Source: Novosphingobium chloroacetimidivorans (lineage in GTDB: Bacteria > Pseudomonadota > Alphaproteobacteria > Sphingomonadales > Sphingomonadaceae). Taken from it: a DNA stretch of 64,000 nt. The notes beneath the pieces were generated by a model. That model saw only the letters and a program-made list of their open reading frames with translations, was not told where the DNA came from and made no database searches. A program made the translations under genes and the position numbers. This document shows positions 23,820 through 33,049 of the stretch, piece after piece (the first letter of the stretch is position 1; each line of letters opens with the position of its first letter). The stretch is from the NCBI RefSeq assembly GCF_014204535.1, contig NZ_JACHLR010000005.1, positions 186,001-250,000 of the forward strand, read 5' to 3'.

Positions 23820-26342
23820 TTAGAATTCGATCATGAGATCGACGCCGTACGTCCGTGCAGGCACGTAATTCGCCGAGGTGCTGAACGGCGTGAACAGCGC
23901 AGTCGTAGCGTCACGCCTGTTGGTCAGGTTCTTGCCCCACAGCGCCAGTTCTGCATCGACTGGACCGATCGGCAGATGGCGAAGAGCCAGACGGCCGTTG
24001 ATCGTCCAATAGCCATCCACTTGGGCAGCGCCACGGTTCCAATCGAAGATTTGCAGATCGGGATTAGCTGCGAAGCCCATCTTACCTTGGTAAAACGCGT
24101 CCGTGCGCAGGCTGAGCGTCGCTTCGCCGAACAGGGGCTGTGTCTCGTAGGCGCCATACGCGCTCGCCGTCCACTCTGGCCGCGCCGTGACGTCCAGCCT
24201 ACCGCCATTGGCCGCCAGGACACCCGGCTCGATGAACGGGAACGAGATATCGACGTAGCTAAGGCTACCACCGATCGTCAGGCCGCGCGTTGGCGCTGCG
24301 GTCACCTCAAGCTCGAAACCACGGGCTCGAACCTTGCCCTGATCGCCAACGAACACGCTGAGTTTCGGAAGTATCTCGTTGGCGACGACCGGGCCATATA
24401 GTTGCGTCAGGATCGGCAGCGCCAGAGCCGCGGAAGCCACCGTCGATGTCGATTGCGACTGCTGGAAGTGGTTGTAGTCCACATGGAACAAGGCGAGGTT
24501 GGTGCGTAGCTTGTTCCGGAAGAAGTCTGCCTTGACGCCAACCTCCCAGGACTTAGCAGTCTCTGGTTCGTAGGGGATGCCGCCGGTGGATCCGCCGGAG
24601 ACGAATGAATTCGAAAATTTGCCGTAGACCAACGTGTCCTGGTTCGGTGTCCAGTTGATGCCGACCAGGAAGTTCGGCTTCGTCTTTTTGAAGTCCGGTG
24701 GAGAAACCATCATGTCGGGAGAGACGATGCCGGTCGGTCCACGCGAATTGTAGGTGAACGTGCTGGATTTCTTATCGCGCGTGATGCGCGCACCCAGGAC
24801 CGCCTCGAGTTGTGGCGTGAACTTGTACTCGAGCTGGGCGTAAGCCGCGACCGAGGTGGCTTTGTTGTTGTAGATGCCCTCGTTGCCGAGTGGGATGGCG
24901 CCGTTCTGAGGAACGAAGGTCGGGAAAGACAAGGTGTTCTGCAGGCCGTCAGGTCCGCCAGCCACGTCCTTCGAGTGGAACCAGAGCGCACCCGCAGTGG
25001 CGTTCAAATTTCCGGTCGTGAAGTTGACCTGGAGCTCGTCGCTCCATTGCCTGGACGTTGAAGCGGACTGAGCCGCGACAAGAAGGAAACGCTGCCCCAC
25101 GAGCGGCTGCAGCTGGCGCGCGAAAGCAGGGATCGCCGCTTGCGCAGCGGCAGCATTTGGGATGCCGGGGCTGCCGATCGAACTGAACGCCACAAGGGTG
25201 GCATAGGGGACCAACGCCGGCTGCGTGAAGGTGAGGCTGCTGATACCGTCGATGGGCGTGGGCCCGAGCACGCTCGACTTGCGATATGCGAAGATGTTCT
25301 TGACCGTGAGACTATCGGTGGCCTGCCAGGTCGCGGTGGCGCTGTGACCCTGGACCGTCTGCGTCCTTGGCACCGTGAAACCGTTCGTCGCGACGTTCGG
25401 ACGCTTGCCGTCCGCCCGGACATAGAGTTCCTGGCTGGCATACAGGGGCCGCAGGATATTGCCGACCAATGCAGGCAGGCCGGCGAATGCCGGATCGTAT
25501 CCCACGATTCCCGTCACATCGGGCGTGCCCTCGTCTTCATTGCGATCGTACTTGTAGACGACCTTGAACGAATCCGAGGGTTCGAACTTGACCGCGCCGA
25601 AGTAGGAGTTGGAGTCGATCGTCCCGAGCCAGTTCGGTGAGACTTGCACGCCATACCGAGAGGACGATCTATCCCAGATGAGTCCTCCTCTGGCGTTTCG
25701 GACCTCGCCACGGCGATAGTTCCGCACGAAGCTGCCGAATGCGGTGAACGGCCCCATCTGCGGCAGGTCGGCAGTTACCCGGTACCGGTAGGCGTTGCGA
25801 TTGCCCAGGCTGGCTTCTGCCTTGATATGCGGGTCGCCGGTAGGATCGCGGGTGGTGACGCTGATCGCCCCGGCCGTCGCATTACGGCCGAACAGTGTTC
25901 CTTGCGGCCCGCGCAGGACTTCAAGTCGCTGGATGTCGGGAAGTTCGAAAATCGATCCGCGTGGGCTGCTTACGTACACACCGTCGATGTAGATCGAGAC
26001 CTGCTTGTCGGATCCCGGAACGACACCGAAGCTGCTCTGCCCACGGATCGTGAAGACCGGCACCGAGCTTCCGCCCGGCGAAGGCTTGACCGTGACGCCC
26101 GGAGCAATCGACGACAAGTCGTTGACGGAGAAGATCCTGTTCGCCTGAAGGCTATCCTGGGTAACCGCAGTGACCGCGATCGGCACATCCTGCAGGCTCT
26201 GTTCGCGCTTTTGCGCCGTTACGACGATTTCCTGGAGCCCCCCATCGCCTCCGGTATCCTGCGCGTACGCAGGCGCGCCATGAAGGACGACGGCCAGCCC
26301 CGTGGAAGCAAACCAAACACTACGACGATGCCAATCGATCAC
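23820..26342 (-). CDS. TonB-dependent receptor
   Basis: The 840-residue outer-membrane receptor has a signal peptide ending at AYAQ (about residue 28), a TonB box-like EIVVTAQKR at about 38-46, a plug domain with IRGQSSFG, YIDGVY and RGPQGTLFGRNATAGAIS, and a barrel ending in the aromatic terminus DLMIEF. This plug type is typical of the large sphingomonad receptor families that import plant-derived or xenobiotic compounds and sometimes siderophores. The start is GTG at 26342, with GGGGAGA 6 nt upstream. It heads a minus-strand group with the MFS transporter and TetR regulator. Confidence 0.9.
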   Translation of the reverse strand: MIDWHRRSVWFASTGLAVVLHGAPAYAQDTGGDGGLQEIVVTAQKREQSLQDVPIAVTAVTQDSLQANRIFSVNDLSSIAPGVTVKPSPGGSSVPVFTIRGQSSFGVVPGSDKQVSIYIDGVYVSSPRGSIFELPDIQRLEVLRGPQGTLFGRNATAGAISVTTRDPTGDPHIKAEASLGNRNAYRYRVTADLPQMGPFTAFGSFVRNYRRGEVRNARGGLIWDRSSSRYGVQVSPNWLGTIDSNSYFGAVKFEPSDSFKVVYKYDRNEDEGTPDVTGIVGYDPAFAGLPALVGNILRPLYASQELYVRADGKRPNVATNGFTVPRTQTVQGHSATATWQATDSLTVKNIFAYRKSSVLGPTPIDGISSLTFTQPALVPYATLVAFSSIGSPGIPNAAAAQAAIPAFARQLQPLVGQRFLLVAAQSASTSRQWSDELQVNFTTGNLNATAGALWFHSKDVAGGPDGLQNTLSFPTFVPQNGAIPLGNEGIYNNKATSVAAYAQLEYKFTPQLEAVLGARITRDKKSSTFTYNSRGPTGIVSPDMMVSPPDFKKTKPNFLVGINWTPNQDTLVYGKFSNSFVSGGSTGGIPYEPETAKSWEVGVKADFFRNKLRTNLALFHVDYNHFQQSQSTSTVASAALALPILTQLYGPVVANEILPKLSVFVGDQGKVRARGFELEVTAAPTRGLTIGGSLSYVDISFPFIEPGVLAANGGRLDVTARPEWTASAYGAYETQPLFGEATLSLRTDAFYQGKMGFAANPDLQIFDWNRGAAQVDGYWTINGRLALRHLPIGPVDAELALWGKNLTNRRDATTALFTPFSTSANYVPARTYGVDLMIEF

Positions 26343-26694
26343 TAACTATCTCCCCATTCGACAGGCGTTCTCGCCCGCTTTCGTTATTTGTTCTGATCGG
26401 GCGTACGTCGGCGTCCAAGTTGCATCGGCTCCTCCTCAGAATCCGACAACCGACACTCTCTTGTGCGAACCTTCTGCATGCCGGGAAAAACGACCACGAG
26501 CCTGGCATCGCAGCCAACCAGCCGACCACACTTACGCTTGATTCGATCAGGCAGCGCTTAAGCCACAACACTGTCTAAGTGTGTTTTTTCATGGAACACA
26601 ACTAAAATCTGCGCATCCCGGACCTTACTCCTCATTAATGTCTGTGAGGCGCGCGCAACCAGATCAAGGAGGCCACATTCCGACTGCGTTCTGA
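26343..26694. promoter_or_regulatory. 352-nt gap upstream of TonB receptor with an inverted repeat
   Basis: No credible gene is seen here. The segment around 26570-26610 is A/T-rich compared with its surroundings. It holds an inverted repeat TGTGTT (26580-26585) and AACACA (26595-26600). The 9-mer GAACACAAC (26594-26602) also occurs at 20865-20873, in the divergent promoter of the LuxE-like and SDR genes. The receptor promoter should lie in this gap. Confidence 0.3.
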
Positions 26695-28173
26695 TCAGAA
26701 TTTCATCGAGAACGGATCACGCTTATCGTTCGAGAAGTCGATGAAGACGGTCTTCGTCTGCGTGAATTCGAGAATGCCAGCCTCGCCGCGGACCCGGCCG
26801 AAGCCTGAATCCTTCATCCCGCCAAACGGTGCTTGCGGTGCCGCGACACGGTAGGTGTTGACCCAGACGACACCGCTGTCGATCGCACGCATCATCCGCA
26901 TGCAACGCGTGATACTTTCCGACCAGACACCGCTGGCGAGGCCATAAGGCGTGTCGTTGGCGATCTGCACGGCCTCCTCTTCCTCGTCGAAAGGAATGAT
27001 CGAGAGAACCGGGCCGAAGATCTCTTCGGCCGCGACCTTCATGTCGTTGCGCACGTCCGCGAAGATCGTCGGCTCGATGAAGAAGCCCTTCTCCAATGCG
27101 GCCCCTTCCGCGCGCTTGCCGCCGGCCACCAGCCGGGCGCCATCGTTCCTGGCCGCATCGATAAAGGACAGGATCTTGTCGAACTGCGGCGCATTGGCGG
27201 CAGTGCCCATCTCGGTTTCGGGCAGGCGTGGGTCCCCCATCCGGATCATCGCGGCGCGCTTCGCCAGTCCCTCTACCATGCGCTCGTAGATCCCCCGCTG
27301 CACCAGCAGGCGCGATCCGGCGATGCAGGTCTGGCCGGTGGCACCGAATATCCCGGCGAGCGCACCGATCAGCGCCCGATCGAAATCGGCGTCATCGAAC
27401 ACGATGTTGGGCGACTTGCCGCCAAGCTCCATCGTGACCGGCTTGAGGTTGCCGCCGGCGACTTGCGCGATCGTACGCCCGACGCCGGGGCTTCCGGTGA
27501 AGCTGATCTTGTCGACCTTCCGGCTCGACGTAAGCCAGCGGCCCACGTCGGCGGCTCCGGTGACCACTTGCACGACGCCTGCGGGGAATCCCGCCGCCTC
27601 GCAGATCTTCACGATCTCGATCGTCGTGCTCGACGCGTGCTCGCTGGGCTTGAGGATCACGCAGTTCCCGGCAGCAAGGGCCGCGGGCAGCGTGTTGGTC
27701 AGGATCGCGACGGGCGAATTCCACGCCGTCACGCAGGCTACCACGCCGAACGGCACGCGGATGGTCAGATCCAGCGTGTCCTTCTGATCCAGGGGCACCA
27801 CATCGCCGTGCATCTTGTCGGCCCAGGCCGCATAGTAGCGGAATATGCGCGCGGCGTAGCCCATCTGATTATGGGTTTCGCGGATGACCTTGCCGTTGTC
27901 GGTCGTCTCGAGCAGGGCCAGGCGGTCGGCGTCGGCATCGATCAGGTCGGCCGCCTTGTTTAGCAGCTTGGAGCGCTCGCCCGGCGAGGTCTTGCGCCAT
28001 ACGGTATCGAACGCGCGGCGAGCGGCGTCGATCGCGTCCTCGACGTCCTGCTCGGTCGCGACCGGGATGTGCCCGTGAACCTCCTGGTTGTACGGATTGG
28101 TGGCATCCATCGTGGCACCGTCGGCCGCATCGCGCCAAGCGCCATCGATGAACAGTTGGTAGTTGGCGGTCAT
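26695..28173 (-). CDS. aldehyde dehydrogenase family protein
   Basis: The 492-residue product is a full-length NAD(P)-dependent aldehyde dehydrogenase. The general base Glu249 lies in MELGGKSPN and the nucleophile Cys283 in GQTCIAGSR. The oxyanion Asn is in TAWNSP near residue 152, and the coenzyme loop FTGSPGVGR is near 225. The sequence resembles betaine/hydroxymuconate semialdehyde-type ALDHs, but the aldehyde is unknown. GGAGA lies 6 nt before the ATG at 28173; an upstream in-frame start adds 10 residues. It follows the CitE-like lyase on the same strand and could oxidise the aldehyde or semialdehyde released there. Confidence 0.9.
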   Translation of the reverse strand: MTANYQLFIDGAWRDAADGATMDATNPYNQEVHGHIPVATEQDVEDAIDAARRAFDTVWRKTSPGERSKLLNKAADLIDADADRLALLETTDNGKVIRETHNQMGYAARIFRYYAAWADKMHGDVVPLDQKDTLDLTIRVPFGVVACVTAWNSPVAILTNTLPAALAAGNCVILKPSEHASSTTIEIVKICEAAGFPAGVVQVVTGAADVGRWLTSSRKVDKISFTGSPGVGRTIAQVAGGNLKPVTMELGGKSPNIVFDDADFDRALIGALAGIFGATGQTCIAGSRLLVQRGIYERMVEGLAKRAAMIRMGDPRLPETEMGTAANAPQFDKILSFIDAARNDGARLVAGGKRAEGAALEKGFFIEPTIFADVRNDMKVAAEEIFGPVLSIIPFDEEEEAVQIANDTPYGLASGVWSESITRCMRMMRAIDSGVVWVNTYRVAAPQAPFGGMKDSGFGRVRGEAGILEFTQTKTVFIDFSNDKRDPFSMKF

Positions 28174-28226
28174 CTTCGTCTCCGAGAACCCCGCAGGGTC
28201 CATTGATTTACAAGATCCGGCGTCGC

Positions 28227-29036
28227 CTAGAGGACGCGCTCAGCCCAACGCACCATCGCGATGTCGATCATCTTGCCGTCGAGCACGCCGACGCCGTCGG
28301 GCGCCGCTTCCAGGATGCGCCGGGCGCGGACACGCTCGTCGTCGCTTGGCGAATAGTTCGTGTTGATCGTCGCGATCTGAGCCGGGTGGATCGCGGCTTT
28401 GCCGTGGAAGCCCAGAGCACGCCCGGCCGCGCAGTCTTCGCCAAGCAGATCGGGGCGGTCGATGGCGAAGAAGGGTGAATCGATCGCCACGATCGCACCT
28501 GCCGCGGCGGCGTTGACGATTACGGCACGCGCATAGTCGGGGCGGAACACGGACACATCCTGGCCCAGGTCCGCCGCGTAGTCGGCGGCGCCGAACATGA
28601 GGAAGGCAAGGCGTTCGTGCGATCGGGCAAGATCGGCCGCCTGAGCGATCCCACGCGCGCTCTCGACCAAGGCGCCCGCGCGAGCCTGCGATCCGCCTTC
28701 CGCCAGGACCTCCGACATGAGCCGGACCTGCTCGGCGCTCTCCGCCTTGGGCAAGAGGATGAACTCCGGGCCGCTCGACAGTCCGGCAATCATCGCGAGG
28801 TCGAGCAGTCCGGCCACTGTCGAAAGCGGATTGATCCGCACCGTCACCTGCTGGCGCACCGCACCGCGATCGGAGAGGAACTCGGCGACATGCCGGCGAG
28901 CGCTGTCCTTGTCTGCTGGCGCAACGGCGTCCTCCAGATCCAGGATCAAGCCTTCGGCCGCAGTCGCGCCAGCCTTCGCGAAGCGATCCGGTCGCGAGCC
29001 GGGCGTGAAGAGCAGGCTGCGAGGCACCGTGGTCAT
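28227..29036 (-). CDS. HpcH/HpaI-type CoA ester lyase (CitE-like)
   Basis: The 269-residue TIM-barrel protein is of the CitE/malyl-CoA lyase type. RSLLFTPGSRPDRFAKA opens the protein, LDLEDAV carries metal-site acidic residues, VRIN and LPKAES line the barrel, and GFHGKAAIHPAQI is the conserved CoA-binding end. Such enzymes cleave or form C-C bonds in hydroxyacyl-CoA esters such as malyl-, methylmalyl- or citramalyl-CoA, usually with Mg2+. The ATG overlaps the stop of the preceding hydratase gene (ATGA). Together they suggest a step where an unsaturated acyl-CoA is hydrated and then cleaved. Confidence 0.87.
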   Translation of the reverse strand: MTTVPRSLLFTPGSRPDRFAKAGATAAEGLILDLEDAVAPADKDSARRHVAEFLSDRGAVRQQVTVRINPLSTVAGLLDLAMIAGLSSGPEFILLPKAESAEQVRLMSEVLAEGGSQARAGALVESARGIAQAADLARSHERLAFLMFGAADYAADLGQDVSVFRPDYARAVIVNAAAAGAIVAIDSPFFAIDRPDLLGEDCAAGRALGFHGKAAIHPAQIATINTNYSPSDDERVRARRILEAAPDGVGVLDGKMIDIAMVRWAERVL

Positions 29037-29866
29037 GCGGCAGACGCCGTGCTGACCGTCGCCACCATGTTTTTCGCCTCGCCCTGCTGGGTCCAGACCT
29101 CTGCGCCGCCTTCGCTCGGCCCACCGCAAACGTGCAGCGGCACGCCATCGAAGGCCGGCTGTTGCCCACGGAAGCTGAAGCCCGTGATCGGCGCATCGAG
29201 GTTCCGCTCCGCGAGGGCAATCAGCAGCGTGGCTTGTAGCGGCCCATGAACGACGAGCCCAGGATAAGCCTCTTCCTCGATCGCATAAGGCCGGTCGTAG
29301 TGGATGCGGTGGCCGTTCATGGTCAGAGCGGAGTAACGGAACAGCAGCACCGGATCGGGGTCGACCTGCTCGAGCCAGTCGGTTTGCGGCGCCGACGCCG
29401 CGACGGGCAGCGGCAAGCTGGCACTTGCCGGCTCGCGATAGACCAGATCCTGCTCTTCAGTGATCGCCACGCCCTCGCCTGCATCAAGCTCGTGGCGCAC
29501 GGTGACGAAGACCAGCGTTCCGGTGCGGCCCGTCTTCTCGTTGACCGACAGGATCGTCGAAGTCTTCGTCACCTGGGCGCCCAGCAGCAGCGGCTTGTGG
29601 AACGTCAGGCGTCCACCTGCCCACATGCGACGGGGCAACGGCACCGGCGGCAGAAAGCCGCCTTTTGCCGGGTGACCGTCCTGACCAAGGCCGGCGGGCG
29701 GCTTCACGTCCCAGAAGTAGAGCCAATGATGCAGCAGCGGCAGAGGATCGCCGGCTTTCAGCGCTCCCTCGCCACCCAACGCGACGCTCAAGGCGTTGCT
29801 GCGGGCACAGTCCAGCGTGTCGGTGGAGGCCTGGCTGCGGCCTACCCAATCATCGAAGTCGCTCAA
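29033..29866 (-). CDS. MaoC/FAS1-type hydratase (mesaconyl-CoA hydratase-like)
   Basis: This 277-residue double hot-dog protein matches the acyl-CoA dehydratase family that includes mesaconyl-C4-CoA hydratase. An N-terminal FAS1-like dehydratase domain has HHWLYFWDVKPP at about residues 46-57. A C-terminal MaoC-like domain contains FRYSALTMNGHRIHYDRPYA, with Asn/His catalytic-type residues, and LVVHGPLQATLL. It should add or remove water on an enoyl-CoA. The start is TTG at 29866, overlapping the MFS stop (TTGA). Its pairing with a CitE-type lyase mirrors the (methyl)malyl-/citramalyl-CoA cleavage modules of C4-C5 dicarboxylate pathways. Confidence 0.8.
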   Translation of the reverse strand: MSDFDDWVGRSQASTDTLDCARSNALSVALGGEGALKAGDPLPLLHHWLYFWDVKPPAGLGQDGHPAKGGFLPPVPLPRRMWAGGRLTFHKPLLLGAQVTKTSTILSVNEKTGRTGTLVFVTVRHELDAGEGVAITEEQDLVYREPASASLPLPVAASAPQTDWLEQVDPDPVLLFRYSALTMNGHRIHYDRPYAIEEEAYPGLVVHGPLQATLLIALAERNLDAPITGFSFRGQQPAFDGVPLHVCGGPSEGGAEVWTQQGEAKNMVATVSTASAA

Positions 29867-31161
29867 TCAACTCTTCCCTTTTCCATATCAATGATCCGCG
29901 CCGGGCGCGCGAAGGCGGTTCCGGCCAAAGTGGCGAGGCCGGCGAGAAACAACAGCACTCCGGTATTGCGGGACAGCCCCTGGACGACCAGCAGCTGCGC
30001 CACGAACGGCACGACCGCGCCCCCCAGGATGCCGCCCGCGTTGAAGGCGAGCGAAACTCCGGTGTAGCGCAAGCGCACCGGGAACAGGCTCGCCAGCCAG
30101 CTTCCCAGCGGCCCATTGTTGAAGCCGAGCACCAGCATGGCCGCGCACAGCGTCGCACCCAGCAGCAGCAGCGATCCCGATCGCATCCCCGCCTCGAAGA
30201 TCAATCCCACGATTGCGGTCGCGATCGCCCCTCCCGCGAGCACGCGCGCCGGTCCGATGCCGTCCGCAAGTCGTCCGGCCATCAGGATACCGGCGACGTA
30301 GAAGCCGTTCGCCACCATCTGCACCATCAGGATCGACTGGCGATCGTACCCCAGTTCGCCGACCGCCAGTGCAAGCGCGAAGGAGGTAGCGATGTAGAAC
30401 ACGGCAAAGGTCGACACGACGCCGGCAGCGCCCGCTATCAGATGCAGGCCGTGGCGCGAGACGACATCGACGAACGGCACGCGCACGACGTTCTCCCGCT
30501 CGACCGCAGCCTGGAACTGCGGCGTCTCCTCGATCTTGAGCCGTACGTACAGGCCGATGGCCACCAGCAGCGCACTGGCCAGGAAGGGAATGCGCCAGCC
30601 CCAAGCCATGAACTGCTCCTCGCTCAGCAACAGGCCGAGCAGCAGGAACACGCCGTTGGCGGCCAAGAAGCCGATGGGCGAGCCGAGCTGCATGATAGAG
30701 ACGAAGCGGCTCTCCCACCCTTTAGGAGCATGCTCGGCGGTAAGCAGTGCCGCCCCGCCCCACTCGCCACCAAGGCCGAAGCCCTGGCCGAACCGCATCA
30801 GGCAAAGGAGTGCCGGCGCGATCCATCCGGCTGTGGCGTATGTCGGCAGCAAGGCGATGGCGAACGTCGATACGCCCATGGTGAGCAGCGAGGCGACGAG
30901 CGTGGACTTGCGTCCGATACGATCGCCGAAGTGGCCGAAGAACGCCGCGCCGATCGGCCGGGCGAGAAACGCGATGCCGAAACTGGCGAAGGCGAGCAGC
31001 GTCTGGGCGGCCTGGGACTCTGCCGGGAAGAACACGGGTCCGAAGACCAGCGCGGCTGCGGTGCCGTAGATGAAGAAGTCGTAGAATTCGACGGCCGTGC
31101 CCATGAGCGCCGCGAAGAGCACGCGGCGCTTGTCACGCATGGGGTGGGGCGTTGTGCTCAT
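29863..31161 (-). CDS. MHS family MFS transporter
   Basis: The 432-residue protein belongs to the metabolite:H+ symporter branch of the major facilitator family (ShiA, KgtP, PcaT type). It has twelve helices, an early VEFYDFFIYGTAAAL segment (about 24-38), GDRIGRK in loop 2-3, and the family-specific FGQGFGLGGEWGGA stretch at about 124-137. Members import dicarboxylates, aromatic acids or osmolytes with protons. The ATG overlaps the stop of the SMP-30 gene, and its own stop overlaps the hydratase start, so the genes form a tight operon. The cargo is likely the acid processed by the neighbouring CoA enzymes. Confidence 0.88.
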   Translation of the reverse strand: MSTTPHPMRDKRRVLFAALMGTAVEFYDFFIYGTAAALVFGPVFFPAESQAAQTLLAFASFGIAFLARPIGAAFFGHFGDRIGRKSTLVASLLTMGVSTFAIALLPTYATAGWIAPALLCLMRFGQGFGLGGEWGGAALLTAEHAPKGWESRFVSIMQLGSPIGFLAANGVFLLLGLLLSEEQFMAWGWRIPFLASALLVAIGLYVRLKIEETPQFQAAVERENVVRVPFVDVVSRHGLHLIAGAAGVVSTFAVFYIATSFALALAVGELGYDRQSILMVQMVANGFYVAGILMAGRLADGIGPARVLAGGAIATAIVGLIFEAGMRSGSLLLLGATLCAAMLVLGFNNGPLGSWLASLFPVRLRYTGVSLAFNAGGILGGAVVPFVAQLLVVQGLSRNTGVLLFLAGLATLAGTAFARPARIIDMEKGRVD

Positions 31162-32105
31162 CGCTGGTGTGGCAAGGGTAGGCCCGGGCGAGGCCAGTCC
31201 ACCGCGATCAGCAAACCATGGCCGGATACGGTGATGTACGCCGTCCTCAGGTCCGCACCGCCAAAGCAGATGTTGGTGCAGTAAGGCTCTGGCCCTTCCC
31301 AGTATTCCAGCTTTTCGCCTTGCGGAGAGAATACGGTGATGCCGCCAGTGACAAGCGTTCCGACGCAGATGTTGCCACTGGCCTCTAGGGCCATGGAGTC
31401 GAAGCGCTGGTAGCCCGTGGCTTGCCCCAGCAGTTCGCCACCGTTCGGTGAGGGCCAGGCCTTCTTGGCGACCTCTCCCCTGCCGGTGACGGGCCAATGC
31501 CAGAGCCGCCCGGTCTCAGTCTCGGACACGTAGAGCGTCTTCTCGTCGGGCGAGAGCGCAATGCCGTTCGGTGTCAGCAGCGGGAACACGGCCTCGCGGA
31601 TGGAGCTACCGTCGGCCGCCGCATGATAGACGACGCCGCTGTCCATCTTGCGATCATAGGTCTTGCCGTGATCGGTGAACCACATGTCGCCGTTCGCATC
31701 GAAGGTGATGTCGTTCGGACCGTTGATCGGCACATCGCCGCAATGCGTGTAGAGCGTCGTCACCTCGCCAGTGGCCAGATCGACGCGCTGGATCGAGCCG
31801 CCGATGTAGTCGTGCGCGCGACCGTGGGGGCGATCGTACCCACGAACCCCGAAGATATCTTCCTTGAGCCAGTGGAAACCGCCGTTCTGCGCGACATAGC
31901 AGGCCCCGTCAGGCCCGATCGCCGCGCCGTTCGGACCGCCGCCAAGATGCGCGACGACCTCCTTGCGGCCATCGGGCAGCACCCGGATGAGGCGACCGCC
32001 CTTGATCTCGACAACCAGGACCGAGCCGTCAGGCATGGCGATCGGACCTTCGGGAAAGATCAGTCCGTCGGTGACGATGCGGTGTTCGAGCTTTCGCCGT
32101 TCCAT
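31158..32105 (-). CDS. SMP-30/gluconolactonase family protein
   Basis: The 315-residue six-bladed beta-propeller is of the SMP-30/gluconolactonase/LRE type. The Ca2+-site residues are a Glu in FPEGPI near residue 18, an Asn/Asp pair in INGPNDITFD, and a late Asp or Ser in LTPNGIALSPDE. The family hydrolyses lactones or other esters. In this operon a lactone ring formed by an upstream oxidation may be opened to a hydroxy acid before CoA activation. The ATG at 32105 gives MERRK; GGGAGAG is present upstream. Confidence 0.85.
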   Translation of the reverse strand: MERRKLEHRIVTDGLIFPEGPIAMPDGSVLVVEIKGGRLIRVLPDGRKEVVAHLGGGPNGAAIGPDGACYVAQNGGFHWLKEDIFGVRGYDRPHGRAHDYIGGSIQRVDLATGEVTTLYTHCGDVPINGPNDITFDANGDMWFTDHGKTYDRKMDSGVVYHAAADGSSIREAVFPLLTPNGIALSPDEKTLYVSETETGRLWHWPVTGRGEVAKKAWPSPNGGELLGQATGYQRFDSMALEASGNICVGTLVTGGITVFSPQGEKLEYWEGPEPYCTNICFGGADLRTAYITVSGHGLLIAVDWPRPGLPLPHQR

Positions 32106-32127
32106 GGTGCTCTCCCGTGGGCCGCCG

Positions 32128-33012
32128 CTATTTGCGGTCGACCACCTCGATGATGGCTGGGAAGTACTTCTCACCGATCCCCTGGTCGATGGCGGCCTGG
32201 TAGTACTCGGTCACCAGGCGCGGCAGGCGCGGCTCGACGCCCATCTGCTCGGCGAGTTCGATGGTGTAGCCGATGTCCTTCACCGCGTAGGCCATCGGGA
32301 ACGCCTTGGCCGGGAAATCGCGAGGCGCCATCGCCTTCTTCGCATGCGTCTGCAGCGCGAAGGAGTTGCCGGAGCCCAGCCCTACCGCCTCGATCAGCTT
32401 GTCCGGCGCGACACCTGCCCGCTCGGCAACGACCATCAGTTCGGCGATCGCGGCTACTTGTTCGAACAGGAGCGTGTTGTTGATCAGCTTGACGACCTGC
32501 CCGCAGCCGACCTCCCCGCAAAGGGTCACGTCAGAGCCCATGTAGCCCAGCAGCGGCTTGATCCGGGCGAACAGGTCCTCGCTGGCACCGACCATGATCG
32601 AGAGCGTGCCGTCGATGGCGGCCTGGCGGGTGCGCGCCACCGGCGCATCGGCAAAGGCCAGACCGCGATCCAGGAGCAAGCCTGCGACCTCACGCGCTTC
32701 CGCGACACTGGTGGTGGAAAGGTCCACCACGATGGTGCCGGGGGCTGCGTGTTCGGCAATCTCTTGGCTGACCGCGTGAACCTGCTTGCCGCCAGGAAGC
32801 GAGAGAAAGATGACCTGCGCCCCCTTCGCCACTTCGCCGACCGATGCGGCCGCAACGGCTCCGTTGGCGACTTGCGCGGCCAACGCGTCCGGGTTCATAT
32901 CGAACGCGTAGAGCGGCGCAGCATGCTTTCTCACTGCGTTCGCGCACATCCCGCTCCCCATGACACCCAGGCCGATGAAGCCCAGGACCGGTGCTGCAGT
33001 CTCGTCTGCCAC
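32128..33012 (-). CDS. NAD(P)-dependent 3-hydroxyisobutyrate dehydrogenase-like oxidoreductase
   Basis: The 294-residue beta-hydroxyacid dehydrogenase has the N-terminal signature GFIGLGVMGSGM (about 11-22), cofactor Asp in AFDMNPD, the catalytic-region Gly-rich segment, and the conserved catalytic Lys in GCGQVVKLINN near residue 175. Family members oxidise 3-hydroxyisobutyrate, or reduce tartronate semialdehyde or other 2-methyl-3-oxo acids. The exact substrate is open. The APVARTRQAA segment departs from the usual DAPVSGG substrate loop, which hints at an unusual substrate. It is part of the minus-strand group from 26695 to 35396. Confidence 0.87.
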   Translation of the reverse strand: MADETAAPVLGFIGLGVMGSGMCANAVRKHAAPLYAFDMNPDALAAQVANGAVAAASVGEVAKGAQVIFLSLPGGKQVHAVSQEIAEHAAPGTIVVDLSTTSVAEAREVAGLLLDRGLAFADAPVARTRQAAIDGTLSIMVGASEDLFARIKPLLGYMGSDVTLCGEVGCGQVVKLINNTLLFEQVAAIAELMVVAERAGVAPDKLIEAVGLGSGNSFALQTHAKKAMAPRDFPAKAFPMAYAVKDIGYTIELAEQMGVEPRLPRLVTEYYQAAIDQGIGEKYFPAIIEVVDRK

Positions 33013-33049
33013 GTCTCTCTCCCTCGCGGACGGCTCGCGCCGCCGCGTT

